From an uncultured Deferribacteraceae bacterium (GTDB taxonomy: Bacteria > Chrysiogenota > Deferribacteres > Deferribacterales > Mucispirillaceae), in the NCBI GenBank assembly GCA_947041165.1, contig CAMRCY010000004.1, positions 1 through 64,000 on the forward strand: a stretch of DNA of 64,000 bases. The letters run 5' to 3'. The first letter of the stretch is position 1; each line of letters begins with the position of its first letter. Shown one piece after another: positions 8,462 to 18,540 of this stretch. The position numbers and the translations under genes were made by a program. The notes beneath the pieces are model-generated. The model saw only the letters and a list, made by a program, of their open reading frames with translations. It did not search any database and had not been told where the DNA came from.

Positions 8462-10237
8462 TTATTTTGTACTACACTTTTTATTTTTAGATATTTCATC
8501 AACAGTTTTTAACTGTATATAAGCATCAACAAAATCATCTATACAATCACAATCTTGAATTAAAATATCGCCGTCACCTAACGGACAACTCCAGTCAGTA
8601 CCATCAACTAAATCGCAACTCTTCCACATTATAGGATCAATAACTCTAGGAGTTGAAGTTCCATCACTTAACAGTACAGATTCATTATCAGTTGCAATTT
8701 CAGCAGGTACTTTAACCTTACAACTTTGTTGACACTCGAGATCGTTCAGATCAAACTCTGATTTTGAACTTTGAATATTACCGTCCTCATCTGTGTAGCT
8801 ATATGTGTATGTACCGTCCTCACTAATATTTGCACTATCACTTATAGTTACCTGTTGATCTAAAAAACCATCGTAATTATAATCAGATGTAGACTCTTCA
8901 GCACATTCATATGTACGTTTAACTCTAAAATATTTGGCTTGAAATTGAGCGTTATAAATCGTGCCTGATATGATTGTATTATTACCATCAGCACAGATAT
9001 TATGCTCTTCCTCTTCTTCAATCAAAATTTTGTTGCAATATTTAGGAATTATATTATTAGTCTTGATACCGTTTTTAATTGAAGCCTCACATCGTTTACC
9101 GTCGTAATCACAGATCTCTTCAGATAGGATCGAACAACCTTGTTTAACGGTTTTACAACTATCACTCTTGTTTTCAGTGATCGTTCCATCACCAATAAGT
9201 AAATCAAATGTGATACTGCAATCAAATAATGAGTAACTATTTCGATCAATTATTGAGTTATATAATGGATTATCTTTTGCGATATCTTTAGCCTTATCTG
9301 TATCAATTGGTTTACTGCCGTCTTGTGCAGAGTGAATAAGATCAGCGTTCTCAAGCGATGAGCTAAGACTACCTTCATTACAAGCACCAGCCACGATTGA
9401 TGAGATAGATAAACTTACCATACTGCTTTTAGTTATGATTTGAGGCGATGAAATAATCATTCCTTCTTGCGATAAAAGATTAGAAAAAGCATCTCCCATT
9501 TTATTATAAAAATTTCGTGGATTAGTGAGAACGCTTTTACCTCTAACATCTTCACACGAGCCTAAACCGATATTGCTATCTATCGACTCTCTAACTTTAA
9601 GTTGATTTTTTTCTATATACCAACGGTATGATTTTGAACCTGCTTTATAACCGTTCTGACAAACTGCATCGATATTACCAGTCGTAAACGAACTCTCTTT
9701 ATAGATGATTGTAAAGCGAGGGTTCGTGCCTAAGTGTGATGGTGTTACTGTTAAAATCTCTTTCGATGTTTGACACGTTATACCACTCTTAAAAAAATAT
9801 TGACTACAACCTTCAGCACACTTACTATTGCATTCATCAATAGATGAGTAAGTATTATTATCCGTATCGCAGATATAAGTATCGCCGAGCGTTGTCATAT
9901 CAGTTTGGTTTTGCATCGGATCTAATATATTACTTTTTAACGCACTCTCACTTCCAACCCTATCAGTTACAGATGAGCCGATATATTTACCTTCAGTTCT
10001 ATAATCAGTTGAACTTTCTTCATCAAAGACTTCATCAGTAGTTGGAGCTGATTTATCAGACTCTGTATCGTAAAAACTTTTAGGATTATATTTTTCACTT
10101 TCTCCTCCAAAACTATTATGATACGTTCCTTGAGGTTTACTTGCACCGTCGTAATATTTTTCATATTCACTTGCAAAAACAGCACTGCTAAATATCGCTA
10201 TAATTGAGAGCGATAATGTTATTATTTTAGTCGCCAT
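8462..10237 (-). CDS. cysteine-rich exported protein of the transfer operon (possible TraN-related)
   Basis: A 591-residue protein with a clear signal peptide (hydrophobic core followed by AVFASEY), an acidic Ser/Thr/Asp-rich segment to about residue 110, and then at least 25 cysteines, many as CxxxC or CxC pairs. I do not recognise the family with certainty. It lies between trbC and traN, where F plasmids have no equivalent, and it overlaps trbC by 11 bases. Content and position suggest an outer-surface or periplasmic disulfide-rich protein that works with TraN, possibly a split-off N-terminal part of a larger TraN seen in some other systems. Start ATG 10237 has GAGAGG upstream. Confidence 0.65.
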   Translation of the reverse strand: MATKIITLSLSIIAIFSSAVFASEYEKYYDGASKPQGTYHNSFGGESEKYNPKSFYDTESDKSAPTTDEVFDEESSTDYRTEGKYIGSSVTDRVGSESALKSNILDPMQNQTDMTTLGDTYICDTDNNTYSSIDECNSKCAEGCSQYFFKSGITCQTSKEILTVTPSHLGTNPRFTIIYKESSFTTGNIDAVCQNGYKAGSKSYRWYIEKNQLKVRESIDSNIGLGSCEDVRGKSVLTNPRNFYNKMGDAFSNLLSQEGMIISSPQIITKSSMVSLSISSIVAGACNEGSLSSSLENADLIHSAQDGSKPIDTDKAKDIAKDNPLYNSIIDRNSYSLFDCSITFDLLIGDGTITENKSDSCKTVKQGCSILSEEICDYDGKRCEASIKNGIKTNNIIPKYCNKILIEEEEEHNICADGNNTIISGTIYNAQFQAKYFRVKRTYECAEESTSDYNYDGFLDQQVTISDSANISEDGTYTYSYTDEDGNIQSSKSEFDLNDLECQQSCKVKVPAEIATDNESVLLSDGTSTPRVIDPIMWKSCDLVDGTDWSCPLGDGDILIQDCDCIDDFVDAYIQLKTVDEISKNKKCSTK

Positions 10238-11015
10238 ATTTACCTCTCAAAATAGTTAGCATATCTGTAATAGATGAGTCTTTTGCAACTTCATTAATTT
10301 TGGTGAGTGCGTACGGTAGCGATAGATCACCTTTAATCATAAAATATTCATCATCTTTTAGAGGTTCATTTAAGTTAGCTTTAATCATTAATTCGTGATA
10401 ACTTAATTTGCTAAATACGATAGCTGGTACGTTATCGATATTAAATAGAGTGAATAAAATCGGATTAATATCAACTCTTGAAACGCCACATTTATCATCA
10501 GGTTTTAACTCTGATAATTTCTTACCACAAGCAAGTTCAGTTATAAAATTTTGTGTAGGCATAATGAAATCAGCTGAACCTATAACGCCTCTCATCACAA
10601 GTAAAGTGTTAGAAGTTTTAAGTGCAGACTTCATATAATTTTTCAAAGTTTTAATAGGGACAGATTGAGATATAAATACATACACTCTATAATCTCCTAA
10701 AACATCAGGATCGATACAGCTTGGATCATCGATCATTTTTTTAACTGTATCAACTGTTGGTAGATCAAAACTCTTGATCAGCTCAAACTGTTTATCTGTA
10801 ACGGTACTGATTTTAGGGATAGTCGTAATCTCAACTGGTTCAGCTTTTAACATAGCTTCATAGACATCACCTATTGATTCGTTCCATGGATGATTTTTCT
10901 CTTCTATCTTTTCATCAACTTGATTGTAAGTATCGATTAAATCTTTATCGTTTGCGTTCGTTACCGATAAAGTTATCATTGTAATTACGATTGTTAATAA
11001 TATTTTATAATGCAC
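10227..11015 (-). CDS. trbC: TrbC-like conjugative pilus assembly protein
   Basis: A 262-residue protein with a signal peptide ending near SVTNA. The C-terminal half contains the F-type TrbC pattern: YRVYVFISQSVPIKTLKNYM, then LLVMRGV and a thioredoxin-like fold lacking a CxxC (PAIVF follows a V-P turn). TrbC acts with TraW and TraU in the periplasm for pilus assembly. Translation probably starts at GTG 11015, seven bases after AAGGAGGG. The gene overlaps traU upstream (11 bases) and the Cys-rich gene downstream. Confidence 0.85.
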   Translation of the reverse strand: MHYKILLTIVITMITLSVTNANDKDLIDTYNQVDEKIEEKNHPWNESIGDVYEAMLKAEPVEITTIPKISTVTDKQFELIKSFDLPTVDTVKKMIDDPSCIDPDVLGDYRVYVFISQSVPIKTLKNYMKSALKTSNTLLVMRGVIGSADFIMPTQNFITELACGKKLSELKPDDKCGVSRVDINPILFTLFNIDNVPAIVFSKLSYHELMIKANLNEPLKDDEYFMIKGDLSLPYALTKINEVAKDSSITDMLTILRGKYGD

Positions 11016-12060
11016 AGCAATCCCTCCTTCTCCATATCATAAATAATAAATTATCTTCGCCACCTGCTTTCATTAACGCTGAATTTTTATTTGGCGTATT
11101 CCACAGTATTGACGGTTTACCCATTCGTCTACAAAACGAGTCTGCACTTGGTTTTGCAATTTGAAATCTAAACTCTCTTTTATTCCACATAAGAGTTGGA
11201 AAACAACTGCATAGTCCTGGCACTCCATAACAAGAAAATATTTGAGCCGTACGAGATAATTGAAAAATCATTTTAGCGATATTGATTGATGCAGCATCGA
11301 CGTAATCAACTTCTAATGAGTGGTTAGATAATGGAAATATTGAGTGTCCACCAACACACCAGTAACCGATAGGATCAGTCAGTTCAATAGTCGTAAGTGC
11401 AGAATCAATCATGCAGTAACCTTGTGCAACTGGGTTCGCAAATAAAATACTTTCAGGTGCTAAAATTAATGCGAGCTCACTAGATCTTGCTTGAGGCATA
11501 AACTCCGACATATAAAGTATCGAGAACGGACTGTTAGTATCTGATAATTGCATACATAAACTATCTATAAATAAATTTAGTATTTGAGTTGGTAGAAATG
11601 AAATCATGTGAGTATAACTAAATGTGTTTTTACCAGTTCCACGTCTACCCTGATCAGCACCACCTGCACCCCATTTACCCATATTAATTTGAAATCCTAA
11701 TGTAGGAAAACAGAACGGATCTTTCACAGCTTCACCGATCCTAAAAACTAAATTCATCGCAAATGAAAACCCAACTCTAGGTACACCTAATATATTTTGA
11801 TCTGCACAAACACATAAAGCTGAACCTGATGAACCCATCTTATCAGCCCTTGATGCAGACTTACCATCGGCTGATGTAACATCTGCAACAGTTATCCCAC
11901 CTAATATAATTGGCATAGAACACGACCACCTAATATCTGATATCGGATTTAACATTCCACTTTTACAAACAGCTTCAGCAGAGTTTATACCAGTGAAAGT
12001 TGATACTCCAAATATAAGAAAAGTCAGAACTAACTTTTTGATATTGACATTATTTTTCAT
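11005..12060 (-). CDS. traU: TraU-like conjugative pilus assembly protein
   Basis: A 351-residue exported, Cys-rich protein with the characteristic TraU opening after its signal peptide (CKSGMLNPISDIRWSCSMPI) and later family blocks such as DPIGYWCVGG and SCYGVPGLCSCFPTLMWNKREFRFQIAKP. TraU is needed for pilus assembly and DNA transfer and forms many disulfides, which fits the redox-active TraF encoded in the same operon. ATG 12060 follows AGGAG. It overlaps traW and trbC, as expected for a tightly packed operon. Confidence 0.92.
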   Translation of the reverse strand: MKNNVNIKKLVLTFLIFGVSTFTGINSAEAVCKSGMLNPISDIRWSCSMPIILGGITVADVTSADGKSASRADKMGSSGSALCVCADQNILGVPRVGFSFAMNLVFRIGEAVKDPFCFPTLGFQINMGKWGAGGADQGRRGTGKNTFSYTHMISFLPTQILNLFIDSLCMQLSDTNSPFSILYMSEFMPQARSSELALILAPESILFANPVAQGYCMIDSALTTIELTDPIGYWCVGGHSIFPLSNHSLEVDYVDAASINIAKMIFQLSRTAQIFSCYGVPGLCSCFPTLMWNKREFRFQIAKPSADSFCRRMGKPSILWNTPNKNSALMKAGGEDNLLFMIWRRRDCCAL

Positions 12061-12676
12061 CAGCTCTACTCCTTAAAAAATATTCATCAGCTCTAAGTTT
12101 ATTCTTCTCTTGATAGATAATAACTGGAAGTTTACTAATCTTAAATTTGTTGATATGTTCATCATCTATAAAATAAACTTCACGTCCGATATCATCAGAT
12201 AAGTGCAGTGCGTTACCACGTGCGATGATCGGCATGTACGATAAATTATCTTTATAGTTCTCTTTGAACCATCTAAGTTCTTCTTCTCTACTTGCATCAA
12301 AGAATATAAATCTTATGTTGGTTGATACATGATCAAGCACGTTGAAAGTATACCCTTTAGGATATAAAGCTTTAGGTTCTCCTGTTTTATTATCTCTAAT
12401 ATAGATAGGTTTATCTAAGGTTGTTGTAAGATCGATATAGCGTGTAAAATCTTTCTCAGCTTTAGGGATACCTCTATCAATTTTGCCTATATTCTCTTCT
12501 AGTTTTTTCTTTTCAGCATCGAAGATAGATTTCCAATCGGTTTTAGTCGCTCTATCTTTCATCACTTGTAAAATATCTTTCTCTAATATTTCATACGTCG
12601 CACCGATTTTACCTAGATCAACTGCGTAAGCGTTGTATGTTATAAAAGTTATCAATATTAAAAATATTACTTTCAT
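12050..12676 (-). CDS. traW: TraW-like conjugative pilus assembly protein
   Basis: A 208-residue protein with a short signal peptide (ending NAYA). It starts with DLGKIGATYEILEKDIL, close to the TraW N-terminal signature, and its C-terminal half has the family pattern around FNVLDHVSTNIRFIFFDA and PVIIYQEKNKLR. TraW interacts with TrbC and is required for F-pilus assembly in the periplasm. It overlaps traC by four bases and traU by 11 bases. Position between traC and traU is the same as in F. Confidence 0.88.
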   Translation of the reverse strand: MKVIFLILITFITYNAYAVDLGKIGATYEILEKDILQVMKDRATKTDWKSIFDAEKKKLEENIGKIDRGIPKAEKDFTRYIDLTTTLDKPIYIRDNKTGEPKALYPKGYTFNVLDHVSTNIRFIFFDASREEELRWFKENYKDNLSYMPIIARGNALHLSDDIGREVYFIDDEHINKFKISKLPVIIYQEKNKLRADEYFLRSRADEK

Positions 12677-15375
12677 AATTTTATCTCCTGATTTTTGATA
12701 TCATTTTGAAACTCTGTATTAACATAATGTTTGAACGCTCCTATACCACCAACTTTTTTAGATATCTCAACTGCTTTTAAAATAGCTTTTCGCATACCTT
12801 CAGCGTGAGTTAAATTCATATCTTCAGTTCGATATTTAGTACACCAAAATGTTAGAAACGTGTTATCTGTTGCATCACTTGAACAGACAAAATATGTGAA
12901 CTCATCAGTTGATAATCTAACTGCTCCTGAACCACTTTGAGATTTAACAAAGAACTCTGAATATCTAGGTAGAGTTTTTGAACTGATTTTATTTATCTGA
13001 TAATGAACTTCAAACTCATTTAGATCGATCAGCTTATTCTCGCCAGTTACAGCTTTACTAATATCTTTATCAGGAAGATAGAATTCAATATTAGATTGAG
13101 CTCTAAGCACTCCACCAATATGCTTTAGTTTTCCAAGTGTTGGATGAGTATCCATAATAGATTGAGTAGCGATACCAACTGAACCGTTATACTTTCTGAT
13201 CTTACGATATAGACCTTCAACAAATTTTGCAGCAGCTGGATTTTCACTTAACGTTTGCCAAGCTTCATCTATAATTATTATTGTTGGAGTTTGTCTATCG
13301 CCGTTATAAACCTCATCTTCAATCATAGAGGCAAAAGCAAGCACAACAACTTTGCGTAAATCTTCAGGTACACCGTCAAGTTCTACAACTGATAGATCAC
13401 CTTTAAAACTTACATTACTAGCACCTGAAAAATATCTACCGTAATCGCCACCTTTACAATATTTCTGTAAAGCAAGTGCTAGGAAATGTCCCTCTTCAGC
13501 AAGTTTTGCTTCTTTCTGTGCATCTGATTTTAAGTTAGCTAAATACTCTGCTATATCATCTATAGATGAATTCGCACCTTTACTTTTAATTGAACTGTTA
13601 ATAGCTTGCTCAATTAAAACCATCTGCGTTTCAGTAGCGTTTGCACCTGTTCGTGAGATCGCCATCGTGGCTATAACGCCAGTCAATATTGCAACCTTTG
13701 ATGCATAATCATCTGCTAACTCATTCTCATTCACATTGCTTTCTGTAGAGGTTAAATCTCCTAGCCCTTCAAACAGATTTAAGATGATCGCTGAACCTGA
13801 AAATTTTATAAATTGTCCATCAAACAAATTGGCTGTTTTTTTATAACTTTCTCCAACATCAATAATACGAACTTTACATCCAACCGATAAATAACTTGAT
13901 ACAAGATAATTTACTAAAAACGATTTTCCACCACCTGATCCACCTGTGATTAAAAAATTCTTGTTTGCTCCAGTATATAAAATATCCACTGCTGAAAGTT
14001 GTGCACGTCGATCCATAAACAACATATACGGTGCTCCAATACCTTTAAACCCTGCTTGAACAGTCATGAGCCTTGCAGCCGATTTACTAGGTAGTATAAA
14101 ATCACGTTGAAGATCTTTATAATCTTTTCCGTATAGTCCCATAGGTAGTGCTGATACAAATAATTTAGTCAATATGAACGAACTCTCTTTCTGTGTTTCG
14201 ATATTTAAATTCTTCCACATAGTTACAACTCGATTAGTTTTTTCAGATAACTTGTCTTTATCATTATCAAATAACCACATCTGAGTTATAGCTCTTAAAT
14301 AGATCTCTCCCTCTTCAAGTTTAGTTTTCATATCGCTCATTTCTATCTTTCTAAGTGCTACACCGTTTGCAAGTGTACCTGCTGCTTGTTGGATCATAAC
14401 TTGCGACGCTCTTGTTTCTAAATACGTTCTTAACTCTTCATATATAAAACTTGATGAGATCATAAATGGACATTGAATTTGATTTATATCATCATCACTT
14501 GAGAACGCTGCACGACCAAAATAACCGATCATATCATTCATAATCGTTGACTCAATCATCTTAGGAAAAGATTTAGGTGTTATACATTTTGCGTACATAC
14601 TACCGATCTGTAACGTATCACCATCTTTTTTGATACTAGTTTCTGCATTGATAATCTGCTTATATAACGGCTGTGATTGATCCCATCTTTTACTTTTAAT
14701 ATCACTATCAGGATTAAATATCCTAGCTAATAAAAACAGTAAATCATCAGGATGAACAATTTCAGGTGCAAGATATGAACCCTTTAAAGTTGATACAAAT
14801 GCATCTATTAGATCTTTATATTTATCAACTTCATTTAAGTATTGATCGCTATCTTTATAGTAATCAGATTTGATAGGAATTTTAATTGAGATATATAATC
14901 TATACGATCTCATAGGTGTTCCTGATAACTGCCATAAACCGTTCTTTGAACCTTCACGAAAAAAGTTGCAATACTGTTCTATCTGCTCTTTAAATATCTC
15001 ACTTAAATTTGGATTACTGTAACGTAGCTGTTTATACGAATTTAAAATATCTTCAATATAACTATCAGCATATAAAAACGTCTGAATAACAGTCGTTGGT
15101 GGTAATGGAAATTTGAATAGTGATGATAGTGAATCAAATGTGTTTCCTGCAAATACTAATGGCTGACATTCGAATATAAAACCGACACTATTATCTTTAA
15201 GCAGATATGCGTAGTTGTAATTCTTCTTCTCTAGATCGCCAATATTTTTATCTTCAGGAGCACGACACGCTAGGTATGGTAGAAGATCTGAGAAACTGTT
15301 ACGTTTAACATCTAAATCTTTTTTAGTAAGCCCTCTGTTTTCTCCAAAAAGTAAAGTAGTTAATTTATCAATCAT
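12673..15375 (-). CDS. traC: TraC-like (VirB4-family) secretion ATPase
   Basis: A 900-residue cytoplasmic ATPase that powers pilus assembly and secretion. The Walker A motif GGSGGGKS lies near residue 475-483 and Walker B (PTIIIIDEAW) near 695-703. The RAQSNIEF region and GLYRKIRKYNGSVGIATQ are typical TraC/VirB4 C-terminal elements. Length and order match F-type TraC. The start at 15375 overlaps the traV stop by four bases (ATGA), indicating coupling. All ATPase motifs are intact, so the system looks functional at this gene. Confidence 0.95.
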   Translation of the reverse strand: MIDKLTTLLFGENRGLTKKDLDVKRNSFSDLLPYLACRAPEDKNIGDLEKKNYNYAYLLKDNSVGFIFECQPLVFAGNTFDSLSSLFKFPLPPTTVIQTFLYADSYIEDILNSYKQLRYSNPNLSEIFKEQIEQYCNFFREGSKNGLWQLSGTPMRSYRLYISIKIPIKSDYYKDSDQYLNEVDKYKDLIDAFVSTLKGSYLAPEIVHPDDLLFLLARIFNPDSDIKSKRWDQSQPLYKQIINAETSIKKDGDTLQIGSMYAKCITPKSFPKMIESTIMNDMIGYFGRAAFSSDDDINQIQCPFMISSSFIYEELRTYLETRASQVMIQQAAGTLANGVALRKIEMSDMKTKLEEGEIYLRAITQMWLFDNDKDKLSEKTNRVVTMWKNLNIETQKESSFILTKLFVSALPMGLYGKDYKDLQRDFILPSKSAARLMTVQAGFKGIGAPYMLFMDRRAQLSAVDILYTGANKNFLITGGSGGGKSFLVNYLVSSYLSVGCKVRIIDVGESYKKTANLFDGQFIKFSGSAIILNLFEGLGDLTSTESNVNENELADDYASKVAILTGVIATMAISRTGANATETQMVLIEQAINSSIKSKGANSSIDDIAEYLANLKSDAQKEAKLAEEGHFLALALQKYCKGGDYGRYFSGASNVSFKGDLSVVELDGVPEDLRKVVVLAFASMIEDEVYNGDRQTPTIIIIDEAWQTLSENPAAAKFVEGLYRKIRKYNGSVGIATQSIMDTHPTLGKLKHIGGVLRAQSNIEFYLPDKDISKAVTGENKLIDLNEFEVHYQINKISSKTLPRYSEFFVKSQSGSGAVRLSTDEFTYFVCSSDATDNTFLTFWCTKYRTEDMNLTHAEGMRKAILKAVEISKKVGGIGAFKHYVNTEFQNDIKNQEIKL

Positions 15376-16094
15376 TTCATATACCTATTATCTAAATAAG
15401 TTGAGTTCACAAAACAATCTATATCGCCGTCTTTAATCTTGAACCAGTAAGCAGAAGTTGTATCAATAACTTCTAACTCATCACCGTAATTATACGATCT
15501 TACAATCATAGAATTCTGATCAGGATAATCTCTACAGTTAAGTCCACTGAACGCTGATACTGTATAAAAATTTATATGCTCAACATCTGAACGATCTTTA
15601 AGTTTTAATTTATTTTTAAAATCTATATCCTTTTTCTGTTTAGATTTTTTTAACGGTACATTAATTTTAATAGGTGTTTTTTCACTCATCACATAATCAT
15701 CAACAACCCAATGTTCTCTACCTGCTGTTATGTAAACATATCTACCTGAATAATATTTATCTTTATCTGTGTATGGTAAAATCATCAATCTATATCTACC
15801 TTGATAAATTTTAGTCGGTATAGTTGTTGTACTTCTATCTATTGATTGAGATGTCATTAATCGAACAATCTCATCTTTGAAAACATCATTCTCCGTATCT
15901 ACAACTGATAGATTATCAATCGTTTGACTGCTTTTAGTTTTGTTATCCATATATTTCAAATTCTCTTCAATCGTTGCACACTTGACACCACCTTCAATAT
16001 CTATACATGTATTCTTTAAGGCTGAAAATGCACAGCCGTAACTTATAAAAACTACCGATATTAAAAGAGTGTATTTAGTCAACTTTCTCATCAT
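15372..16094 (-). CDS. traV: TraV-like outer-membrane lipoprotein with SH3-like C terminus
   Basis: A 240-residue lipoprotein: basic N terminus, hydrophobic core, then a lipobox-like ISYGC with Cys21 as acylation site. CAFSALKNTC follows, resembling the start of TraV. TraV is the VirB7-like lipoprotein that joins TraB and TraK in the outer-membrane core complex. The last ~65 residues (from about 170: FSGLNCRDYP, then EVIDTTSAYWFKI) look like a bacterial SH3 domain, an addition not present in F TraV but seen in some ICE TraV proteins. It overlaps traB (20 bases) and traC (4 bases). Confidence 0.82.
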   Translation of the reverse strand: MMRKLTKYTLLISVVFISYGCAFSALKNTCIDIEGGVKCATIEENLKYMDNKTKSSQTIDNLSVVDTENDVFKDEIVRLMTSQSIDRSTTTIPTKIYQGRYRLMILPYTDKDKYYSGRYVYITAGREHWVVDDYVMSEKTPIKINVPLKKSKQKKDIDFKNKLKLKDRSDVEHINFYTVSAFSGLNCRDYPDQNSMIVRSYNYGDELEVIDTTSAYWFKIKDGDIDCFVNSTYLDNRYMK

Positions 16095-17259
16095 TTATTA
16101 CCCCCTCCCAAATAAAATCATCTGTAAGTAATTCTGCTCCATCTTCAATTACAATCTCTACTTCACGTCTACTATTAACTTCAATAACTGGACTCATCTC
16201 TTTCATAATATCTAGATAAAATTCTGATAACATAGATGCACTTTCACCTATTCCAGAACCTGCTGCTGCTAGTGCAATATCGCCTGCTGTTCCACCAACG
16301 GTTGTTGTAACTCCACCTAATGGATTATAAGTATTCACCTGTGTTGCAGCTTTTACGGCTTCGCCTGCTGATGATAAAAATTCTGATAATAGAACCGTTA
16401 AAGTTAAACGTCCAAAATTTGCAACTGTTTTTCCAGCAACACCAACTTTTCCATCATCGCCGTTTACAAACCCTTTAATACTTTTTTGCAGTACCCATTT
16501 CTCATCACTAGATATACAAGATATTTTTGATAATCTAATATGTACTCTACTATCTGATAATTCTCCGAACGCTTCGCCTAATACAAAACAACCTGCTAAA
16601 TCTTTTCTCACATTGTTAGGTAGAAAAGCTAAATCCCATGTTTGAAGTATTGCAGGGTAAGGGGATTCTTTTCCTTTACCCATAGTTGGAGCGTACATAC
16701 CGTTTATTAATGTTGCTTTTAAAATTGTTCCAGCTGGTATGAAATTTATTAGTTTTTTACGTTGTCGCTCTTTCTTTTTCTCTTCTTTTGCTTTCTGTAC
16801 TTCAACTGATATTTTTTCAACAGATATTCCACCTCTAATAATTATAGGTGGTGCTTTAGGAGTTTCAATCTCAGTTGGAGGTTCAGGAATAGAGTCCAAT
16901 TCTAGATCACCGTAATCACCTAAATCATCATTCTTAGGAGCAACACTTAACTGATCTATTAAAACTCTAAGCTCTTCCATTTCCTTATCTTGTTCAGATT
17001 GTTGTTCAAGTCGTCTACGTTCTGCATCTTCAAGCTCTCCCTTGATAGATAACTCTAACGACTTATCTGCATCTTCATCTGATAGATTTAACTCGATATA
17101 TTTATCTTTCTTTTTAACTGTAGTCGCTCCACTGTTGGAAGTTTTAGCCTGATAAATAACTGTGATTAATATGATGAGAAATAGAACTGATATCCCAACC
17201 ATTACAAGTCGTTTTTGTGATCCAGTAAGTGTGTTAAATTTATCTTTTAGAAATGTCAT
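16075..17259 (-). CDS. traB: TraB-like (VirB10-family) core-complex protein
   Basis: A 394-residue protein with one membrane helix (about 17-36), then an acidic, Glu/Lys-rich coiled-coil segment and a proline-containing linker (DSIPEPPTEIETPKAPP). The C-terminal VirB10-like beta domain includes PAGTILKATLINGMYAPTM and GKTVANFGRLTLTVL. TraB spans the envelope and links the inner-membrane ATPases to the outer-membrane pore with TraK and TraV. It overlaps traK by four bases. Confidence 0.9.
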   Translation of the reverse strand: MTFLKDKFNTLTGSQKRLVMVGISVLFLIILITVIYQAKTSNSGATTVKKKDKYIELNLSDEDADKSLELSIKGELEDAERRRLEQQSEQDKEMEELRVLIDQLSVAPKNDDLGDYGDLELDSIPEPPTEIETPKAPPIIIRGGISVEKISVEVQKAKEEKKKERQRKKLINFIPAGTILKATLINGMYAPTMGKGKESPYPAILQTWDLAFLPNNVRKDLAGCFVLGEAFGELSDSRVHIRLSKISCISSDEKWVLQKSIKGFVNGDDGKVGVAGKTVANFGRLTLTVLLSEFLSSAGEAVKAATQVNTYNPLGGVTTTVGGTAGDIALAAAGSGIGESASMLSEFYLDIMKEMSPVIEVNSRREVEIVIEDGAELLTDDFIWEGVINDEKVD

Positions 17260-17978
17260 TTAACACCTCGCTCGATAACATACCCTCTGATCCAACCTTT
17301 AAAACTTTCAGCAGTTAATAGAAGTGCAGCAGGTGTAACTATTCTTGAGAACGATATAAGCTCTGTTGTAAGGAGCGTTATTTCACTTGATGAATGAATG
17401 TGATACTCGCTAATTGTATAGCCTTGTCCGATATATTTATTCTTCTTGATAAAAGTGATATCAACGTCGCCTCGTTTAAAACGCTCTAATTTATTTATAA
17501 CTTCTTTCTTAAATGTTTTAGGTACTTCTTCATTCACTGCAAGTACCATAAGGTTTGCAAGTAACTCTTCTTCATCTCTACTATCGCCGTCGTGAACTCG
17601 TTTACTACTTAACCCCTCTTCAACAAGTGTGATAGTTTTAGCTGGAACGTTTGACGGTTTTAGAATTAAACTATGTGTAGTGTTTCCACATACTAAAAAC
17701 ACTTCAGCTGTATCATCGCTATAGATCGTTTCTCTTGATCCATCTTGTGCATCGACAATAATATTTACAGGAAATTTAATAAAAACTTCCTTGCCACTAG
17801 TTTTAGTTATCAAACCTTTCTCTTCTGAAAAGATCACTTCACTTATTTCATCATCACATATAATTCTATTCACATCAGTGCGTGAAATATTGTAAATTTT
17901 TGTACTGCTAAATGAGATGTCTACTCCCAAAATAAATATAAATGAAAAAGTCAGAACTAACTTTTTATAAAATCTCAC
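17256..17978 (-). CDS. traK: TraK-like (VirB9-family) secretin-like core protein
   Basis: A 240-residue protein with a signal peptide (ending ISFS). The mature part has the TraK beta-rich pattern: RTDVNRIIC near the start, GKEVFIKFPVNI, and HSLILKPSNVPAKTI. TraK is the periplasmic ring component of the F-type core complex. It overlaps traE by four bases and traB by four bases. Confidence 0.85.
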   Translation of the reverse strand: MRFYKKLVLTFSFIFILGVDISFSSTKIYNISRTDVNRIICDDEISEVIFSEEKGLITKTSGKEVFIKFPVNIIVDAQDGSRETIYSDDTAEVFLVCGNTTHSLILKPSNVPAKTITLVEEGLSSKRVHDGDSRDEEELLANLMVLAVNEEVPKTFKKEVINKLERFKRGDVDITFIKKNKYIGQGYTISEYHIHSSSEITLLTTELISFSRIVTPAALLLTAESFKGWIRGYVIERGVK

Positions 17979-18538
17979 AACTTAACCTCCTTAAATTCTT
18001 TGATTGCAAACTTACCGTAATTGATTTCAAACTTAACTTCTAATCTAAGTCGCTTATCTGTATCAACTGGTTCTTTGAAAATAAACTTAGAGTATGTGAT
18101 GTTAATTATTAATATGCTTTCAGGTTCTATCTTTATATCGATATCATTAATTCTCATCTGATAAGTAACTTCATTTTTCTGTTGCTTTTGAGCTGATAGT
18201 AGAAAATCTTGAGCATAGGCATCGTAACTATCTGTTTTAAACATCGTGAGTAACATCTTGTACTGGTTCATAACTGTTCTTGGTGTTGATGAATATTTAA
18301 GTGTCGTTATATATACAGCCATAGCTGAAAGATAATTTAAATCAGCAGTCTTGCCTGATACATTAACTTGTTCATTCAAACCTATTGGAACTAAAATTGT
18401 TCGTTCACTATTTTTTAGATTAGCTAATTGACAGTAAGATAATACCTGTGTGATCGCTAACACAACTACGATGAATTTTAACAATCTGTTCTCTATAAAA
18501 AGATTGCTTGCTTTATTTATATATTTATTTAAAAACAT
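17975..18538 (-). CDS. traE: TraE-like (VirB8-related) inner-membrane protein
   Basis: A 187-residue protein with one N-terminal membrane helix (about 20-38) and a periplasmic domain of the TraE type (VNVSGKTADLNYLSAMAVYITTLKYSSTPRTVMNQYKML). In F systems TraE sits at the inner membrane and is essential for pilus assembly. The two-base gap to traL and the overlap with traK place it in the same transcript. Confidence 0.88.
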   Translation of the reverse strand: MFLNKYINKASNLFIENRLLKFIVVVLAITQVLSYCQLANLKNSERTILVPIGLNEQVNVSGKTADLNYLSAMAVYITTLKYSSTPRTVMNQYKMLLTMFKTDSYDAYAQDFLLSAQKQQKNEVTYQMRINDIDIKIEPESILIINITYSKFIFKEPVDTDKRLRLEVKFEINYGKFAIKEFKEVKL

Positions 18539-18540
18539 CT

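Noticed and set aside
12017-17960. Repeated sequence near AAAGTTAGTTCTGACTTTT at 8.44, 12.02 and 17.95 kb, partly palindromic
   Set aside because: Two copies encode the same signal-peptide residues (KKLVLTF) of traU and traK; the intergenic copy at 8.44 kb is alone. More likely codon coincidence than an operator.
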